Positions 35,750 through 44,624 of a stretch of DNA of 60,419 nucleotides are shown piece by piece (within the stretch, counting starts at the first letter, position 1; every line of letters begins with the position of its first letter). The notes under the pieces were generated by a model. It did not search any database. It saw nothing but the letters and a program-made list of their open reading frames with translations, and was not told the origin of the DNA. This stretch comes from Chitinophagales bacterium. GTDB lineage: Bacteria > Bacteroidota > Bacteroidia > Chitinophagales > Chitinophagaceae. The stretch lies in assembly GCA_015655015.1 (NCBI GenBank), contig JAATFV010000045.1, positions 1 to 60,419 of the forward strand, in the 5' to 3' direction. A program made the translations under genes and the position numbers.

Positions 35750-36550
35750 ATGTTGAAAACTCAACTCTCAAAAATTGTTCTCTGGAATTCATTTTCTTTT
35801 ATCCCGGTCTTATTCGCACCAGGCAAGGATCTTTCACCGGCCTCCACTTATCCAAAAGAAAAGATCAACCTGGCCGCCACTTTTGCACCAAAAGTACATT
35901 TGAACAAACGCGCGCTCCAGTTCGCAAAGAACTACATTAGGAACAGCGCCGAAGACCTGGTCAGCATAAAAAAAAGAAGTAAGGTCCCTTTTAATATAAT
36001 GGACTCCGTTTTCAACCAATATGGACTACCCGTTGAATTAAAATATCTGGCCGTAATCGAATCGGAATTAAAGCCATCGGCTCTTTCCCGCGTCGGTGCG
36101 CGGGGTCCCTGGCAGCTTATGCCGGAGACAGCTCATCTCCTTGGATTAAAGATCACCCGTCACTACGACGAACGTACGAACTACTATAAAAGTACAAAGG
36201 CTGCAGCCCTATACCTGAAAGATCTGTATTCGGAGTTCGGTGATTGGTTACTGGTCCTCGCAGCCTATAACGGCGGGCCAAGGCCGATCTATGCAGCCAT
36301 CCGCAAATCAGGCAGCAGAAATTTCTGGGCCCTCCAGAATTATCTTCCTGCCGAAACCAGGCTGCACGTTAAAAGATTTATAGCCACCCATTATTATTTC
36401 GAAGGGCAGGGGGGTGTAACTACGTTAACAAAGGCGGAGAACATCGCCTACGCTAAATCCATAAATGCGTTGGCCGTGCTGCGCACAACGGGACAGCCAG
36501 TCTATCAGAATCACAATCTTCAGCTTCCTTTAGCTGTCATGAATAATTAA
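35750..36550 (+). CDS. Lytic murein transglycosylase (SLT domain)
   Basis: 266 residues from ATG at 35750 (MLKTQLSKIVLWNSF); a frame to a TTG at 35726 adds eight residues without support. A weak signal sequence precedes an SLT domain with the family-1 motif ESELKPSA (catalytic E104), then GARGPWQLMPETA, DLYSEFGDWLLVLAAYNGG and YLPAETRLHVKRFIATHYY. The enzyme cleaves the MurNAc-GlcNAc bond in peptidoglycan with formation of the 1,6-anhydro product. It resembles MltD-type proteins but has no LysM repeats, the C-terminus being short. Monocistronic, with a strong hairpin after the stop. Confidence 0.92.
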   Translation: MLKTQLSKIVLWNSFSFIPVLFAPGKDLSPASTYPKEKINLAATFAPKVHLNKRALQFAKNYIRNSAEDLVSIKKRSKVPFNIMDSVFNQYGLPVELKYLAVIESELKPSALSRVGARGPWQLMPETAHLLGLKITRHYDERTNYYKSTKAAALYLKDLYSEFGDWLLVLAAYNGGPRPIYAAIRKSGSRNFWALQNYLPAETRLHVKRFIATHYYFEGQGGVTTLTKAENIAYAKSINALAVLRTTGQPVYQNHNLQLPLAVMNN

Positions 36551-36590
36551 GAACCAAAACCAACTGGACAGTTTCACCATTTATTACCAT

Positions 36591-36618
36591 GCATAAGGGG
36601 GGATATCCTCCCTTATGC
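36591..36618. terminator. Near-perfect 28-base palindrome, probable bidirectional terminator
   Basis: gcataaggg at 36591-36599 pairs with cccttatgc at 36610-36618, and the middle continues the dyad with one G-T pair, giving a 14-pair inverted repeat. It lies 41 bases past the transglycosylase stop and between convergent genes. No clear T-run follows, so the terminator function is an inference from position. Confidence 0.6.
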
Positions 36619-36630
36619 TTATACCTGTCC

Positions 36631-36779
36631 CAACGCATACCTGCAACCACGTTTTTCAACGCATGTCCGTAACACCGTCTTTCAACACATACCCGGCCCC
36701 CCCTTCTCTCAACGAATACTCCACAGCCCCTTTCTCTCAGCGCAGGATCTGACAGCGGCGCAATCGCTCTCAACGCACA
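36631..36779. repeat. Degenerate 26-33-bp tandem repeat running into the GH106 stop
   Basis: The core caacgcata (with changes) recurs at 36631, 36657, 36683, 36710, 36738 and 36771, with spacings of 26, 26, 27, 28 and 33 bases. Pyrimidine-rich tcttt or tctct precedes most cores. The last core overlaps the final codons and stop of the GH106-like gene on the minus strand, so the array seems to have grown from the gene end outwards. Confidence 0.7.
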
Positions 36780-38545
36780 ATCTTCACCGGCCCTAACAAC
36801 CCCGCCGGCAACAGCTTCCCATCCAAATGATAAGGCGCCGTCGACCGGGTGATCCTTTTATTCTCCGGTAAAGAATGATCCCCCGTCAGACGATTGGCCC
36901 AGCTATTCGTCACTTCGATATTCAGCATATTATTGCCCGGTTTGATAGCCTTGCTAATCTCTACCCGGTAAGGCGGCGTCCAGGCGATACCGCAATCGAT
37001 CCCATTCAAAGTCACACGGGCTATATTGTCCACCTGCCCCAGATCCAGCCACAAACGGGAGGACTGCCCTGTCCCGGTCTGATCAGGACCAGCCTGACCC
37101 TGGCCATCATGACCAGACGCAGTAAGATCCCATTCGAACGTCTGCGTATAAATTGCCGTACCCGAATAATAACGGATAGAAGAGTCTGCACTCCTGCTCC
37201 AATCCTGCAAAGAGTCAAATACCACCGGGGCCAAAGGACCTCCGCCGGCCATATCGAAATGAACAGACCAGGAAGGCCCCAAGGTCTGTACCGGAAAAAG
37301 AGCTATACTATTAGCACTCGCAAGCGTACCATTATCAGTTACGAGCGTATCATTATCACTCGCAAGCGTACCATTATCAGTTACGAGCGTATCATTATCA
37401 GTCGCAAGCGTACCATTATCAGTCGCAAGCATACCATTATCAGGCACAAGCGTATTATTATCGTCAGCATGCAGGCCCTTCCGACCGATGGGCTTGCGCA
37501 ATACGACAAAGACCGAACCGTTGCCTTCCAACCGCACAGGTAAGACCGTACGCTTCCTATGCTGGCTCCACTGTTCCGGCCTGGTGATCTCCCCCGTCAC
37601 AGCATCCCATAACTCCGGCTTCCTCCCCGACACGCGAAGAGAGAGGTTGATGATCCTGGACGTATCCAGCTGATTGGACACAAAATAAATATCCAGACCC
37701 GGCGCCGTCCGGTGCGCATAGACTACACCGGTAGCCTGATGAAGCGCCGGAATGATGATCTCCGAGCTGGTGTCACTCCCCGATGCAGCAGCCCAGTGAG
37801 TATCGGACTCCGTTGCAATGAGGTCCTTCTCCAACACCATTCCGCCCTTTCCTTCATCTTTAAATGCCCCGCCCCAAACGACATGGTCCGCCACCGGTTT
37901 CCCCTGCTGGAGCAACCACTGGCAGCGCTGTGTATAGTCGATCCAGGCCTTGCCCGGCCCCCACCAGATCTGATCACGCTGAAAAAAATTGCCCACCCCG
38001 CCAAAAGTCATCCCGGGCTTTCTGTCCATCCGGGGATTGTATGTGACATGGAACACCATCCGATTGATTCCCAGCGAATAGTTCAGGTCCTGTAAAGGTT
38101 TTAACCTCCCCGGATATTCATCCCAGCTTAGTCGCAGCTCTTTAGTCTTGGCAGAAGCAACACCATCACAGGCATGCATTGCCACCTGCAGCCCCCGCCT
38201 GTCCGCCTCCTTCATGGCATAACGTACCATCTCCCGCCACACAGGGCTCTGTTGCCGGACAACGGACGTATAGAAGGGAGGATTGACCGTATCGCTGACC
38301 GCCAGGAGATAGGCTCCGCCGATACCCGCTTTTTTCATATCCGCCAGATCGGCACGGATCCCCCTTTTTGAAACGGCAGCATCCATCCAGTACCAGAAGA
38401 CCCAGGGCCTGGCAGCCGCCGGAGGATGTTGCCAGCCCATTTCCAGGCCGGCGCTTAGATCCGGCACCGATCCACTTGTCCCGGTCTGCCCCCATATCCT
38501 GCCTCCAGTCAGTAACAACAAAAAAATTACGACTCTTCCTCTCAT
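36770..38545 (-). CDS. GH106-like (alpha-L-rhamnosidase-type) protein with internal deletion
   Basis: 591 residues with a signal peptide (to about residue 20, GGRIWGQ). The N-terminus (ARPWVFWYWMDAAVSKRGI, DLADMKKAGIGGAYLL, VAMHACDG) and the part after residue 138 (GRLKPLQDLNYSLGINRMVFHV, KPGMTFGGVGNFFQRDQIWW, YTQRCQWLLQQGKPVADHVV) match GH106-type glycosidases, as does the beta-sandwich end (VTLNGIDCGIAWTPPYRVEI). Full proteins are about 900-1100 residues; here the central barrel that carries the two catalytic glutamates appears to be missing between about residues 128 and 138 (around 38130-38164). The frame is intact, so this is either a non-catalytic derivative or a decaying gene. A 7-residue repeat (about residues 361-409) adds to its odd look. 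Promoter not identified. Confidence 0.75.
   Translation of the reverse strand: MRGRVVIFLLLLTGGRIWGQTGTSGSVPDLSAGLEMGWQHPPAAARPWVFWYWMDAAVSKRGIRADLADMKKAGIGGAYLLAVSDTVNPPFYTSVVRQQSPVWREMVRYAMKEADRRGLQVAMHACDGVASAKTKELRLSWDEYPGRLKPLQDLNYSLGINRMVFHVTYNPRMDRKPGMTFGGVGNFFQRDQIWWGPGKAWIDYTQRCQWLLQQGKPVADHVVWGGAFKDEGKGGMVLEKDLIATESDTHWAAASGSDTSSEIIIPALHQATGVVYAHRTAPGLDIYFVSNQLDTSRIINLSLRVSGRKPELWDAVTGEITRPEQWSQHRKRTVLPVRLEGNGSVFVVLRKPIGRKGLHADDNNTLVPDNGMLATDNGTLATDNDTLVTDNGTLASDNDTLVTDNGTLASANSIALFPVQTLGPSWSVHFDMAGGGPLAPVVFDSLQDWSRSADSSIRYYSGTAIYTQTFEWDLTASGHDGQGQAGPDQTGTGQSSRLWLDLGQVDNIARVTLNGIDCGIAWTPPYRVEISKAIKPGNNMLNIEVTNSWANRLTGDHSLPENKRITRSTAPYHLDGKLLPAGLLGPVKIVR
37319..37465. repeat. In-frame 21-bp tandem repeat (7 units) in the GH106-like gene
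   Basis: Seven units of the form cgcaagcgtaccattatcagt follow without gaps from 37319 to 37465. Two alternating versions (cgcaagcgtacc and tacgagcgtatc) show that the expansion went in double units at times. On the coding strand each unit gives seven residues of the type T-D-N-G-T-L-A or S-D-N-D-T-L-V. It sits between the barrel remnant and the C-terminal beta-sandwich and acts as an Asp/Asn-rich linker. Confidence 0.95.
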
Positions 38546-38713
38546 AAATTAAGACCCTTCCACATTTAATAAATCACGATTTTCACGAACTTTTTTTAAC
38601 AAGCTGAAAATCAACACCCTCCAAAACTTTCAAGTAGACCTCTTAAAAATAGGTCCCCCACCCTCCCCCCATAATCTCTTATTAACGCACCGGCCCTCCC
38701 TTATCGTACCTCC

Positions 38714-39769
38714 TCACCCCTCCCACCAGCTCGTCTGCGGCAGCGGAGCACCCAGTACCACCGGCTCTCCGATCATCGGCGTAGCCAGCATGACGCCCTT
38801 TTCCTTAGCCGCTATTACGATCCGCTGAATAGGCTCATTCCAGGGATGAAGGGCGAGGGTGAACTTTCCCCAATGGACAGGTAAAACGATTTTTGCCCGG
38901 AGATCTTTTGCAGCTGTCACCGTCTGTTCCGGTAACATATGAATATAAGGCCAGTTCTTTCCGTATTGCCCGCATTCCAGGATAGCGAGGTCAAAAGGTC
39001 CGTATTGATCGCCGATCGTCCTAAAATGCTTGCCGAATCCCGAATCGCCGCCCAAAAAAATAGAATAACCGCCCGTTGTCAGAACAAATGAAGACCAAAG
39101 CGTGCGCCCTCTCTTAATTCCCCGCCCCGAAAAATGCCTGGCAGGCGTTGCGGTAAGGGTCCCGGCCGGAATTACAATCGTCTCCCACCAGTTCAGCTCC
39201 GTGATCTTCTCCGGAGTTACCCCCCAATATTCCAGGTGCGACCCGACTCCCAGCGAAGTATAAAAATGCCTGGCCCTGGGTGCCAGCTGCAGGATCGTCT
39301 TATAGTCCAGGTGATCATAATGATCATGCGTCAGCACGACCATATCGATCTCCGGCAGATCATCCACCCCATAGGCATCCGATCCCGGAAAAGCTTTCGC
39401 AAAGAACGATACCGGAGAGGCATTCCCGCTGAATACCGGGTCTACCAGGATATGAATACCGTTTACTTTTAATAAATAGGAGGAATGCCCGAACCAGACG
39501 ACCACCGGCCCATCGGAAGGTAAGGCCCGGAGATCCGTTTGTACCGTAGGTATAGGGCGATTGGGAACAGTAGTGACAGGCCTGTTCCGAAAATCATTCA
39601 GCATCTTAAAAAAAGAAGTTCCCTTTAAAGTCACCTCAGTGGGTTCCAGGTTTTTAAAACTGTCTTTCACATAGTTGAAAGATTGCTCTATCCGCTGCAG
39701 CCGGGCGCCTGAAGGCTTTTTGCCAAAAACGGGGAATAATGCCATGCCCGGTGAACAACTGACATTCAT
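38714..39769 (-). CDS. MBL-fold metal-dependent hydrolase (UlaG/NAPE-PLD-like)
   Basis: 351 residues, no clear signal peptide. The metal-binding signature is VLTHDHYDHLD (H148, H150, D152, H153), with further ligands in TPARHFSGRG, FLGGDSGFG and LPVHWGKF. The pattern WFGHSSYLLKVNGIHILVDPVFSGNASPV near residue 92 is typical for the branch that includes UlaG lactonases and NAPE-hydrolysing phospholipase D. The substrate cannot be decided; a lipid or lactone is possible. It lies 10 bases before the end of the OMP gene on the same strand and may be co-transcribed with it. Confidence 0.88.
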   Translation of the reverse strand: MNVSCSPGMALFPVFGKKPSGARLQRIEQSFNYVKDSFKNLEPTEVTLKGTSFFKMLNDFRNRPVTTVPNRPIPTVQTDLRALPSDGPVVVWFGHSSYLLKVNGIHILVDPVFSGNASPVSFFAKAFPGSDAYGVDDLPEIDMVVLTHDHYDHLDYKTILQLAPRARHFYTSLGVGSHLEYWGVTPEKITELNWWETIVIPAGTLTATPARHFSGRGIKRGRTLWSSFVLTTGGYSIFLGGDSGFGKHFRTIGDQYGPFDLAILECGQYGKNWPYIHMLPEQTVTAAKDLRAKIVLPVHWGKFTLALHPWNEPIQRIVIAAKEKGVMLATPMIGEPVVLGAPLPQTSWWEG

Positions 39770-39779
39770 TTTAGTTCAA

Positions 39780-42476
39780 CTAACTCCCCGCATTATCCTT
39801 ATCCTTCGGATTAACAGGAGCAGTACCCGTAAAATGCCTGATATGATACGTAAAGCTCAGCATGAAATACCGGGTCAGCACCCGGCTCTCCGAATCCTGT
39901 ATCATCGTAGGAGTCACCGACCGGCTCAGGCTGGAACTCTGATTCAGCAGATCATGAACGGAAAACCGCACCTCTCCCCGTTTACTGGGAAACAGCAGTT
40001 TAGCGAGATAGCCATTCCATACCATCGTCGAAGTATTGTATCCGGCAGCGCGGCCGCTATAAGAAGTATAATTGATGTCGGAGCCCAACATCCAGCCATT
40101 CCTGGTAAAATAAGTCGCATCCGCCGTGATCAGCTCCGAAAAATAGTGATTATCCTGGGCCGGCTCAGCAGAATACGTGGCCAGGTTGTACGTGGGAGTA
40201 GTGGAAAAATTGACATCGAGATGCTCCCGCAGATTCGTCGTCCATTTCACCGTTTCGGAAATGGTATAGTTACTGGCAGCATTGAGCTCTGAATTAATAA
40301 ACCCTACCGTATGATTATCCGAAAATCCCGTTGTAAAATTAAGATTGGAAGAAGGGTGCTTCAGGCGTAACCCATAATTAATGCCGGCACTGATATTGTA
40401 GCTCCCATCCAGGTTGGCCCAGGTAGTAGTGTCCACCCCCGTGGAAAGATTCGTATTCGTTTTGCTGACAATATTGTTATTCAGGATACTGGCATTGATC
40501 GTCACAAAGAGGTTCCGGAAAGACTGCTTGTCGAAAAAGTTATACAGCAGGCGAAAACTATGCGTAAACTGCTGCTTCAGGGCAGGATTACCAATCTTCA
40601 CATGCAGGGGATCACTGTTGTCTGTCAATGGTTGTAAGGCATCGAGCGATGGCTGGCTGGTCCTTCCGTCATAATTAAAATCAATATGCGCCGAAGAAGG
40701 AAAATTATAGGTAAAGTTCACCGTCGGGTACAGGTTCGTATACTGCTGGTCCAGCCGGGTCGCTTTGCTGAGGTTCTGGCTGGCAGTAGAGCCCTGCTGT
40801 ATGCCGATGCCTGTATTAAAATTTATCTGCTGACTGTTGTATCGATAGGTAAGCCCCAGCCGGTGAGAGCTGAACTCGTTCACAAAATGGTTGGTCAGCA
40901 GGCTGTCAGCCTTGCTGTAGGAATGAGCGGCGCTGTCATAATCATAAGTATAATGTCCTGACTCCGCATTATTGAAAGAATAATTATAATTCAGCTCCAA
41001 CGCAGACCGCTTGCTCAACGGCTCCAGGTAAGAGAGCGTAGCGCTTAAATTCTTGTTGGTGGAAGGAGCATTCGAATATTGATTCACCGTAACATCGGAA
41101 TCCGGCAGGCTGCCGTTATGATACTGATTGAAATATTGTTTGACGCCCTTTCCGTTACCGGACCCCAGTCCTCCGCTGATGCCCAGTGAAATGCTCCGCC
41201 CCTTGCGGTCAAACCGGTGGCCGTATAGCAGATCCATCGTACCTGTAAAGGCGCTGGTATTGTTATTCGAAGAAGAGGTGGAACTATTCAATGGAGTGAC
41301 GAGCCCCTTCGTCGTGCCGGTATAACTTTGAGATACGGCGCCGCTGTTCTGCCAGCCCAGGCTGGTACGGGCTGTCAGCGAATTGTACGGATCGAATTTC
41401 GATTCGGTGTTAAAGCTGAGGTTGTGATTCGTGCCGGTATTCTCTCCGCTCTGCTGATTCAGCGAGAAAAGAGAGCTGTCGCCGGGAATGAGATTCTCTG
41501 TATTGCTCTTCGACCAGCTGGTGGTTTTGGTATTTCCATACTGATAGCTTCCATAAGCCTTGGTGGTCTTTCCCCATTGGTCGCCATAATTGGCGCCCCC
41601 GCTCAGCGTGGTCGTGAGGCCATTGTCATTATTCGCCTCCCCGATCACAGACAACATCTGGTTGTCATTAAAATGATGCAGGCTGACACTCTCATGATAG
41701 AGCCCTTTTTCCTGGCTGGCTCCCCCGCCCGCTACCACCTTACCGAATTCACCCTGGTTGACACTTCTCTTGGTAATAATATTGATCGTCTTCACCCTTT
41801 TGCCATCATCGATGCCGGTGAACTTGCTCTGGTCGCTCCAATCATCGAACACCTCTATCCGCGCTATCACATCCGGCGGCAGATTCTTGATGGCCATCGT
41901 TGGATCATTCCCGAAAAATCGCTTGCCATTTACCAATACCCGTTGTACTTTCTCCCCCTGCGCCGTAACATTCCCGTTCTTATCGACTTCCATCCCGGGC
42001 ATTTTCCCGATCACCTCTCCCAGGTCAGCATTAGGCTTGGCATGGAACATCGAAGGAGAAAATTGCAGGGTATCCTTTTTCACCCGCACCCCGGCCGTAG
42101 CAGTGACCGTCACCGCATCCAGCGTATTGGGCAGGACAGGCAAAAGAATATTTCCCAGGGAAACGGCAGGCGCAACAGCGCTCACCGAAAAAGACAAGGT
42201 CTTAGACTCATGTCCCTGAAAGCTGATGAACAGCGTATGCGCCCCGGGAGGTATGGCCGTTATCCTAAATCCTCCCCCCTCCTTTGACAGGTTATATTTC
42301 CATTGGACGGAATCCTTTCCGTCTTTCAGCACCAGCGTAGCGCCTTTCAGCCCTTCCTTTGTCACACTGTCCAACAGCTTACCGGTGATGCTGCCGGTAA
42401 CATGATTTTGCGCATGCGCATGCAAGCTGAAGACAACTGCCGCAAAAAGGATTATGGGTAGAGGTTTTAAGGTCAT
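39780..42476 (-). CDS. Outer-membrane beta-barrel receptor with carboxypeptidase-regulatory domain
   Basis: 898 residues. Signal peptide to about residue 22 (VFSLHAHAQ), then a CarboxypepD_reg-like domain (ITGKLLDSVTKEGLKGATLVLKDG, GGFRITAIPPGAHTLFISFQGH), a plug-like part (VIGKMPGMEVDKNGNVTAQGEKVQRVLVNG, FFGNDPTMAIKNLPPDVI) and a barrel of the OMP_b-brl_3 type (FTYNFPSSAHIDFNYDGRTSQPS). Such proteins are widespread in Bacteroidota, lack SusD partners and have unknown ligands. The C-terminus (PVNPKDKDNAGS) is hydrophilic and does not end in an aromatic residue. Confidence 0.9.
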   Translation of the reverse strand: MTLKPLPIILFAAVVFSLHAHAQNHVTGSITGKLLDSVTKEGLKGATLVLKDGKDSVQWKYNLSKEGGGFRITAIPPGAHTLFISFQGHESKTLSFSVSAVAPAVSLGNILLPVLPNTLDAVTVTATAGVRVKKDTLQFSPSMFHAKPNADLGEVIGKMPGMEVDKNGNVTAQGEKVQRVLVNGKRFFGNDPTMAIKNLPPDVIARIEVFDDWSDQSKFTGIDDGKRVKTINIITKRSVNQGEFGKVVAGGGASQEKGLYHESVSLHHFNDNQMLSVIGEANNDNGLTTTLSGGANYGDQWGKTTKAYGSYQYGNTKTTSWSKSNTENLIPGDSSLFSLNQQSGENTGTNHNLSFNTESKFDPYNSLTARTSLGWQNSGAVSQSYTGTTKGLVTPLNSSTSSSNNNTSAFTGTMDLLYGHRFDRKGRSISLGISGGLGSGNGKGVKQYFNQYHNGSLPDSDVTVNQYSNAPSTNKNLSATLSYLEPLSKRSALELNYNYSFNNAESGHYTYDYDSAAHSYSKADSLLTNHFVNEFSSHRLGLTYRYNSQQINFNTGIGIQQGSTASQNLSKATRLDQQYTNLYPTVNFTYNFPSSAHIDFNYDGRTSQPSLDALQPLTDNSDPLHVKIGNPALKQQFTHSFRLLYNFFDKQSFRNLFVTINASILNNNIVSKTNTNLSTGVDTTTWANLDGSYNISAGINYGLRLKHPSSNLNFTTGFSDNHTVGFINSELNAASNYTISETVKWTTNLREHLDVNFSTTPTYNLATYSAEPAQDNHYFSELITADATYFTRNGWMLGSDINYTSYSGRAAGYNTSTMVWNGYLAKLLFPSKRGEVRFSVHDLLNQSSSLSRSVTPTMIQDSESRVLTRYFMLSFTYHIRHFTGTAPVNPKDKDNAGS

Positions 42477-42681
42477 AATTAGCGATGTAAGATATCTAAA
42501 CTTTCTTGTTTTTTCCCCGGATAATGATGAACGGGGGAGCCTGAACAGGTTGATAGAATTGCTTAAAAAATATTATCTTTTTATTATATAAGACCCCCTG
42601 AACCTGGGCTGATTGCGATCCGCTTTTATTAACATTAGATTATTTTTTTCCAACGATTGATCCCGGACGGCTGAGTCCTTC

Positions 42682-42689
42682 TTAATTTG
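42682..42689 (+). promoter_or_regulatory. -7-like element TTAATTTG five bases before an ATG
   Basis: TTAATTTG matches seven of eight positions of TAnnTTTG. Only four bases separate it from the ATG at 42694 (TTTGCAGCATG), so a transcript from it would have nearly no leader. The MFS gene at 51036 shows the same layout. Confidence 0.35.
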
Positions 42690-42693
42690 CAGC

Positions 42694-44562
42694 ATGCGGG
42701 CGATCTTTATTCTCGGTATTCTTTCTGTATCCTGTTTTTTGCTGACGGGGCTGATTCAGCCTACCCCCCAACCCAATACGAACATCGCTGACCAGGCCCA
42801 TCCCGGAAAGATCTATACAGAAGAAAGAAATTCTGATACAATCAGCTCAAAAGGCCTCGACTCCGGCATCTCCTACTTCAAGACCGCGGCCCCCCAATTC
42901 GCCGCCAGCTGCAGGATCCTGCGTTCAGCCCTTCAATCGATCAGCCCGGCATCCCCCCGCTCCATCGCAGACGCCCGGCAAAAGCTCCTCCATTGCCGCC
43001 TCCAATATAAAAGAATAGAGTCCTTCCTGGAATACTTCTTCCCCGGCCCCGCCCGTGTTTACAATTCCCCTCCCAAATTCGAGCCGGAGGAGCCGGATAT
43101 GGAATACCAGTCCCCGGTAGGCCTGCAGGTGATCGAATCCCTTTTATACGACGACAGCAGGCCCCTGCAAAAAAAAGAGCTCCTCCAGCAGGCGGACGCC
43201 GTCACCAGCTCGGCCGCCGATCTGACAGCCCTTTTATACGATTTCCAGGCCAACGACCGGCAGTTGCTGGAAAGCCTGCGGTTGGAGCTTATACGGATCA
43301 TCAGCCTGGGCATCACAGGGTACGATGCCCCTTCCCTGAAGAGCGGCCTCGCCGAATCCCGCGAAGCCTTGCTGTCCATGCGTTTCCAATTGCAGCCCTA
43401 CCTCATCCCCGGTGAACCCAGGTCCGACAGCCTGTCCGCTTTTCTCGAAAAAGCCATCAGCCAGCTCCGGAGCCATCCCGGGTTCGATGCCTTCGACCGG
43501 CTTGCTTTTCTAACAGGCAGCGCCCTTCCCCTCCAGCATCAGCTAAGTCTATTGATCAGGGAAAGACAGCTGGAGCTGAATACAAATGCAGTGCTTAATT
43601 ACGAAGCCGACAATCTTTTCAGTCCCGACGCCCTGCTTCCAGATAAGTTTCCGGCATCTGCCGGCGCAAACATAACATCAGGTCACGAAAAAACAGACCT
43701 GATCACCGCCGGCCGCACCCTCTTCTCCGACAAATCCCTCTCCGGCAACGGCCAGCGAAGCTGCGCCACCTGCCACAGCCCGGAAAAAATGTTCACCGAC
43801 CAGCTTGCCGCCAGCAAGACCTTCGACGGGCACGGCACTTTAAAAAGAAATACCCCTACCCTCCTATACAGCGGCTTACAATACCGTCAGTTCTGGGACG
43901 GAAGAGTAAATACCCTGGAAGACCAGGTACGAGCCGTATTGCACGATTCCCTGGAAATGAACGGGGCAGCCCGCAGCGAACAGGAAACCGCCCGCATCGC
44001 AACCGCCATCGCCGCCTATGTACGAAGCCTGCACCCCATGAACTCCCACTTCGACCGCTACATGCAGGGAGATCCCACAGCCCTGAATGCAAGGGAAATA
44101 AAAGGGGCCAATCTCTTTATGGGCAAGGCGCAATGCGCCACCTGTCATTTTATTCCCTTATTCAACGGCCTGATCCCGCCGGATTATAAACTGACCGAAT
44201 TTGAAATATTAGGCACCCCCCGTACAGATCAGCTCGACCGGCCCCGACTCAGTACAGACGAAGGACGGTATGCCCTTTTCCCTTTTGACTTTTTAAAAGG
44301 AGCTTTCAAGACCCCCACCGTGCGCAATGTTGCAAACACCTATCCTTACATGCATAACGGCTCCTTTCGCAGCCTGGAAAAAGTGCTGGAATTTTATAAT
44401 AAAGGCGGAGGAGCAGGACTGGGACTAAAAGTTCCCGAACAGACCCTGCCATCGACCCCTTTACACCTGACTAACCCCGAAATGCAGGATATCATCCTTT
44501 TCATGCGGGCCCTGACAGATGATCTGCATACCGATCCAAAAGCCGCCGACCATAAATCTTAA
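42694..44562 (+). CDS. Imelysin-like domain fused to di-heme cytochrome c peroxidase
   Basis: 622 residues with an N-terminal hydrophobic export signal (ILGILSVSCFLLTGLI). Residues about 50-300 are helical and resemble imelysin-like proteins (RLQYKRIESFLEYFFPGPARVYNSPP, PVGLQVIESLLYDD). The C-terminal half is a di-heme peroxidase of the CcpA/MauG group with two heme-binding motifs, CATCH at C357-H361 and CATCH at C481-H485, plus FWDGRVNTLEDQ and TPTVRNVANTYPYMHNGSF. The family reduces hydrogen peroxide or oxidises partner proteins in the periplasm; the imelysin part suggests a link to iron handling. The purple acid phosphatase gene follows 62 bases downstream but has its own promoter-like sequence. 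Confidence 0.88.
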   Translation: MRAIFILGILSVSCFLLTGLIQPTPQPNTNIADQAHPGKIYTEERNSDTISSKGLDSGISYFKTAAPQFAASCRILRSALQSISPASPRSIADARQKLLHCRLQYKRIESFLEYFFPGPARVYNSPPKFEPEEPDMEYQSPVGLQVIESLLYDDSRPLQKKELLQQADAVTSSAADLTALLYDFQANDRQLLESLRLELIRIISLGITGYDAPSLKSGLAESREALLSMRFQLQPYLIPGEPRSDSLSAFLEKAISQLRSHPGFDAFDRLAFLTGSALPLQHQLSLLIRERQLELNTNAVLNYEADNLFSPDALLPDKFPASAGANITSGHEKTDLITAGRTLFSDKSLSGNGQRSCATCHSPEKMFTDQLAASKTFDGHGTLKRNTPTLLYSGLQYRQFWDGRVNTLEDQVRAVLHDSLEMNGAARSEQETARIATAIAAYVRSLHPMNSHFDRYMQGDPTALNAREIKGANLFMGKAQCATCHFIPLFNGLIPPDYKLTEFEILGTPRTDQLDRPRLSTDEGRYALFPFDFLKGAFKTPTVRNVANTYPYMHNGSFRSLEKVLEFYNKGGGAGLGLKVPEQTLPSTPLHLTNPEMQDIILFMRALTDDLHTDPKAADHKS

Positions 44563-44593
44563 TATTGCCGTAATATACGGAGGGTTATTTTTG
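44563..44593 (+). promoter_or_regulatory. Promoter with palindromic spacer before the phosphatase gene
   Basis: TATTG at 44563-44567 and TATTTTTG at 44586-44593 are spaced by 18 bases, the best -33/-7 pair seen in the window. The spacer holds the palindrome ccgta-ata-tacgg (44568-44580), which could be an operator, or a weak terminator for the peroxidase gene. The start codon follows 31 bases after the -7 box. Confidence 0.55.
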
Positions 44594-44624
44594 GCCCCGT
44601 TTTAATATTGATAATCAAGATACC

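Noticed and set aside
36537..36773. 78-codon minus-strand frame after the transglycosylase gene
   Set aside because: It merely reads through the palindrome and the degenerate repeat array; the Arg-rich translation reflects the repeats.
37319..37465. Regular repeats that could be taken for a CRISPR array
   Set aside because: Units are contiguous 21-mers without unique spacers and lie in frame within a long coding region.
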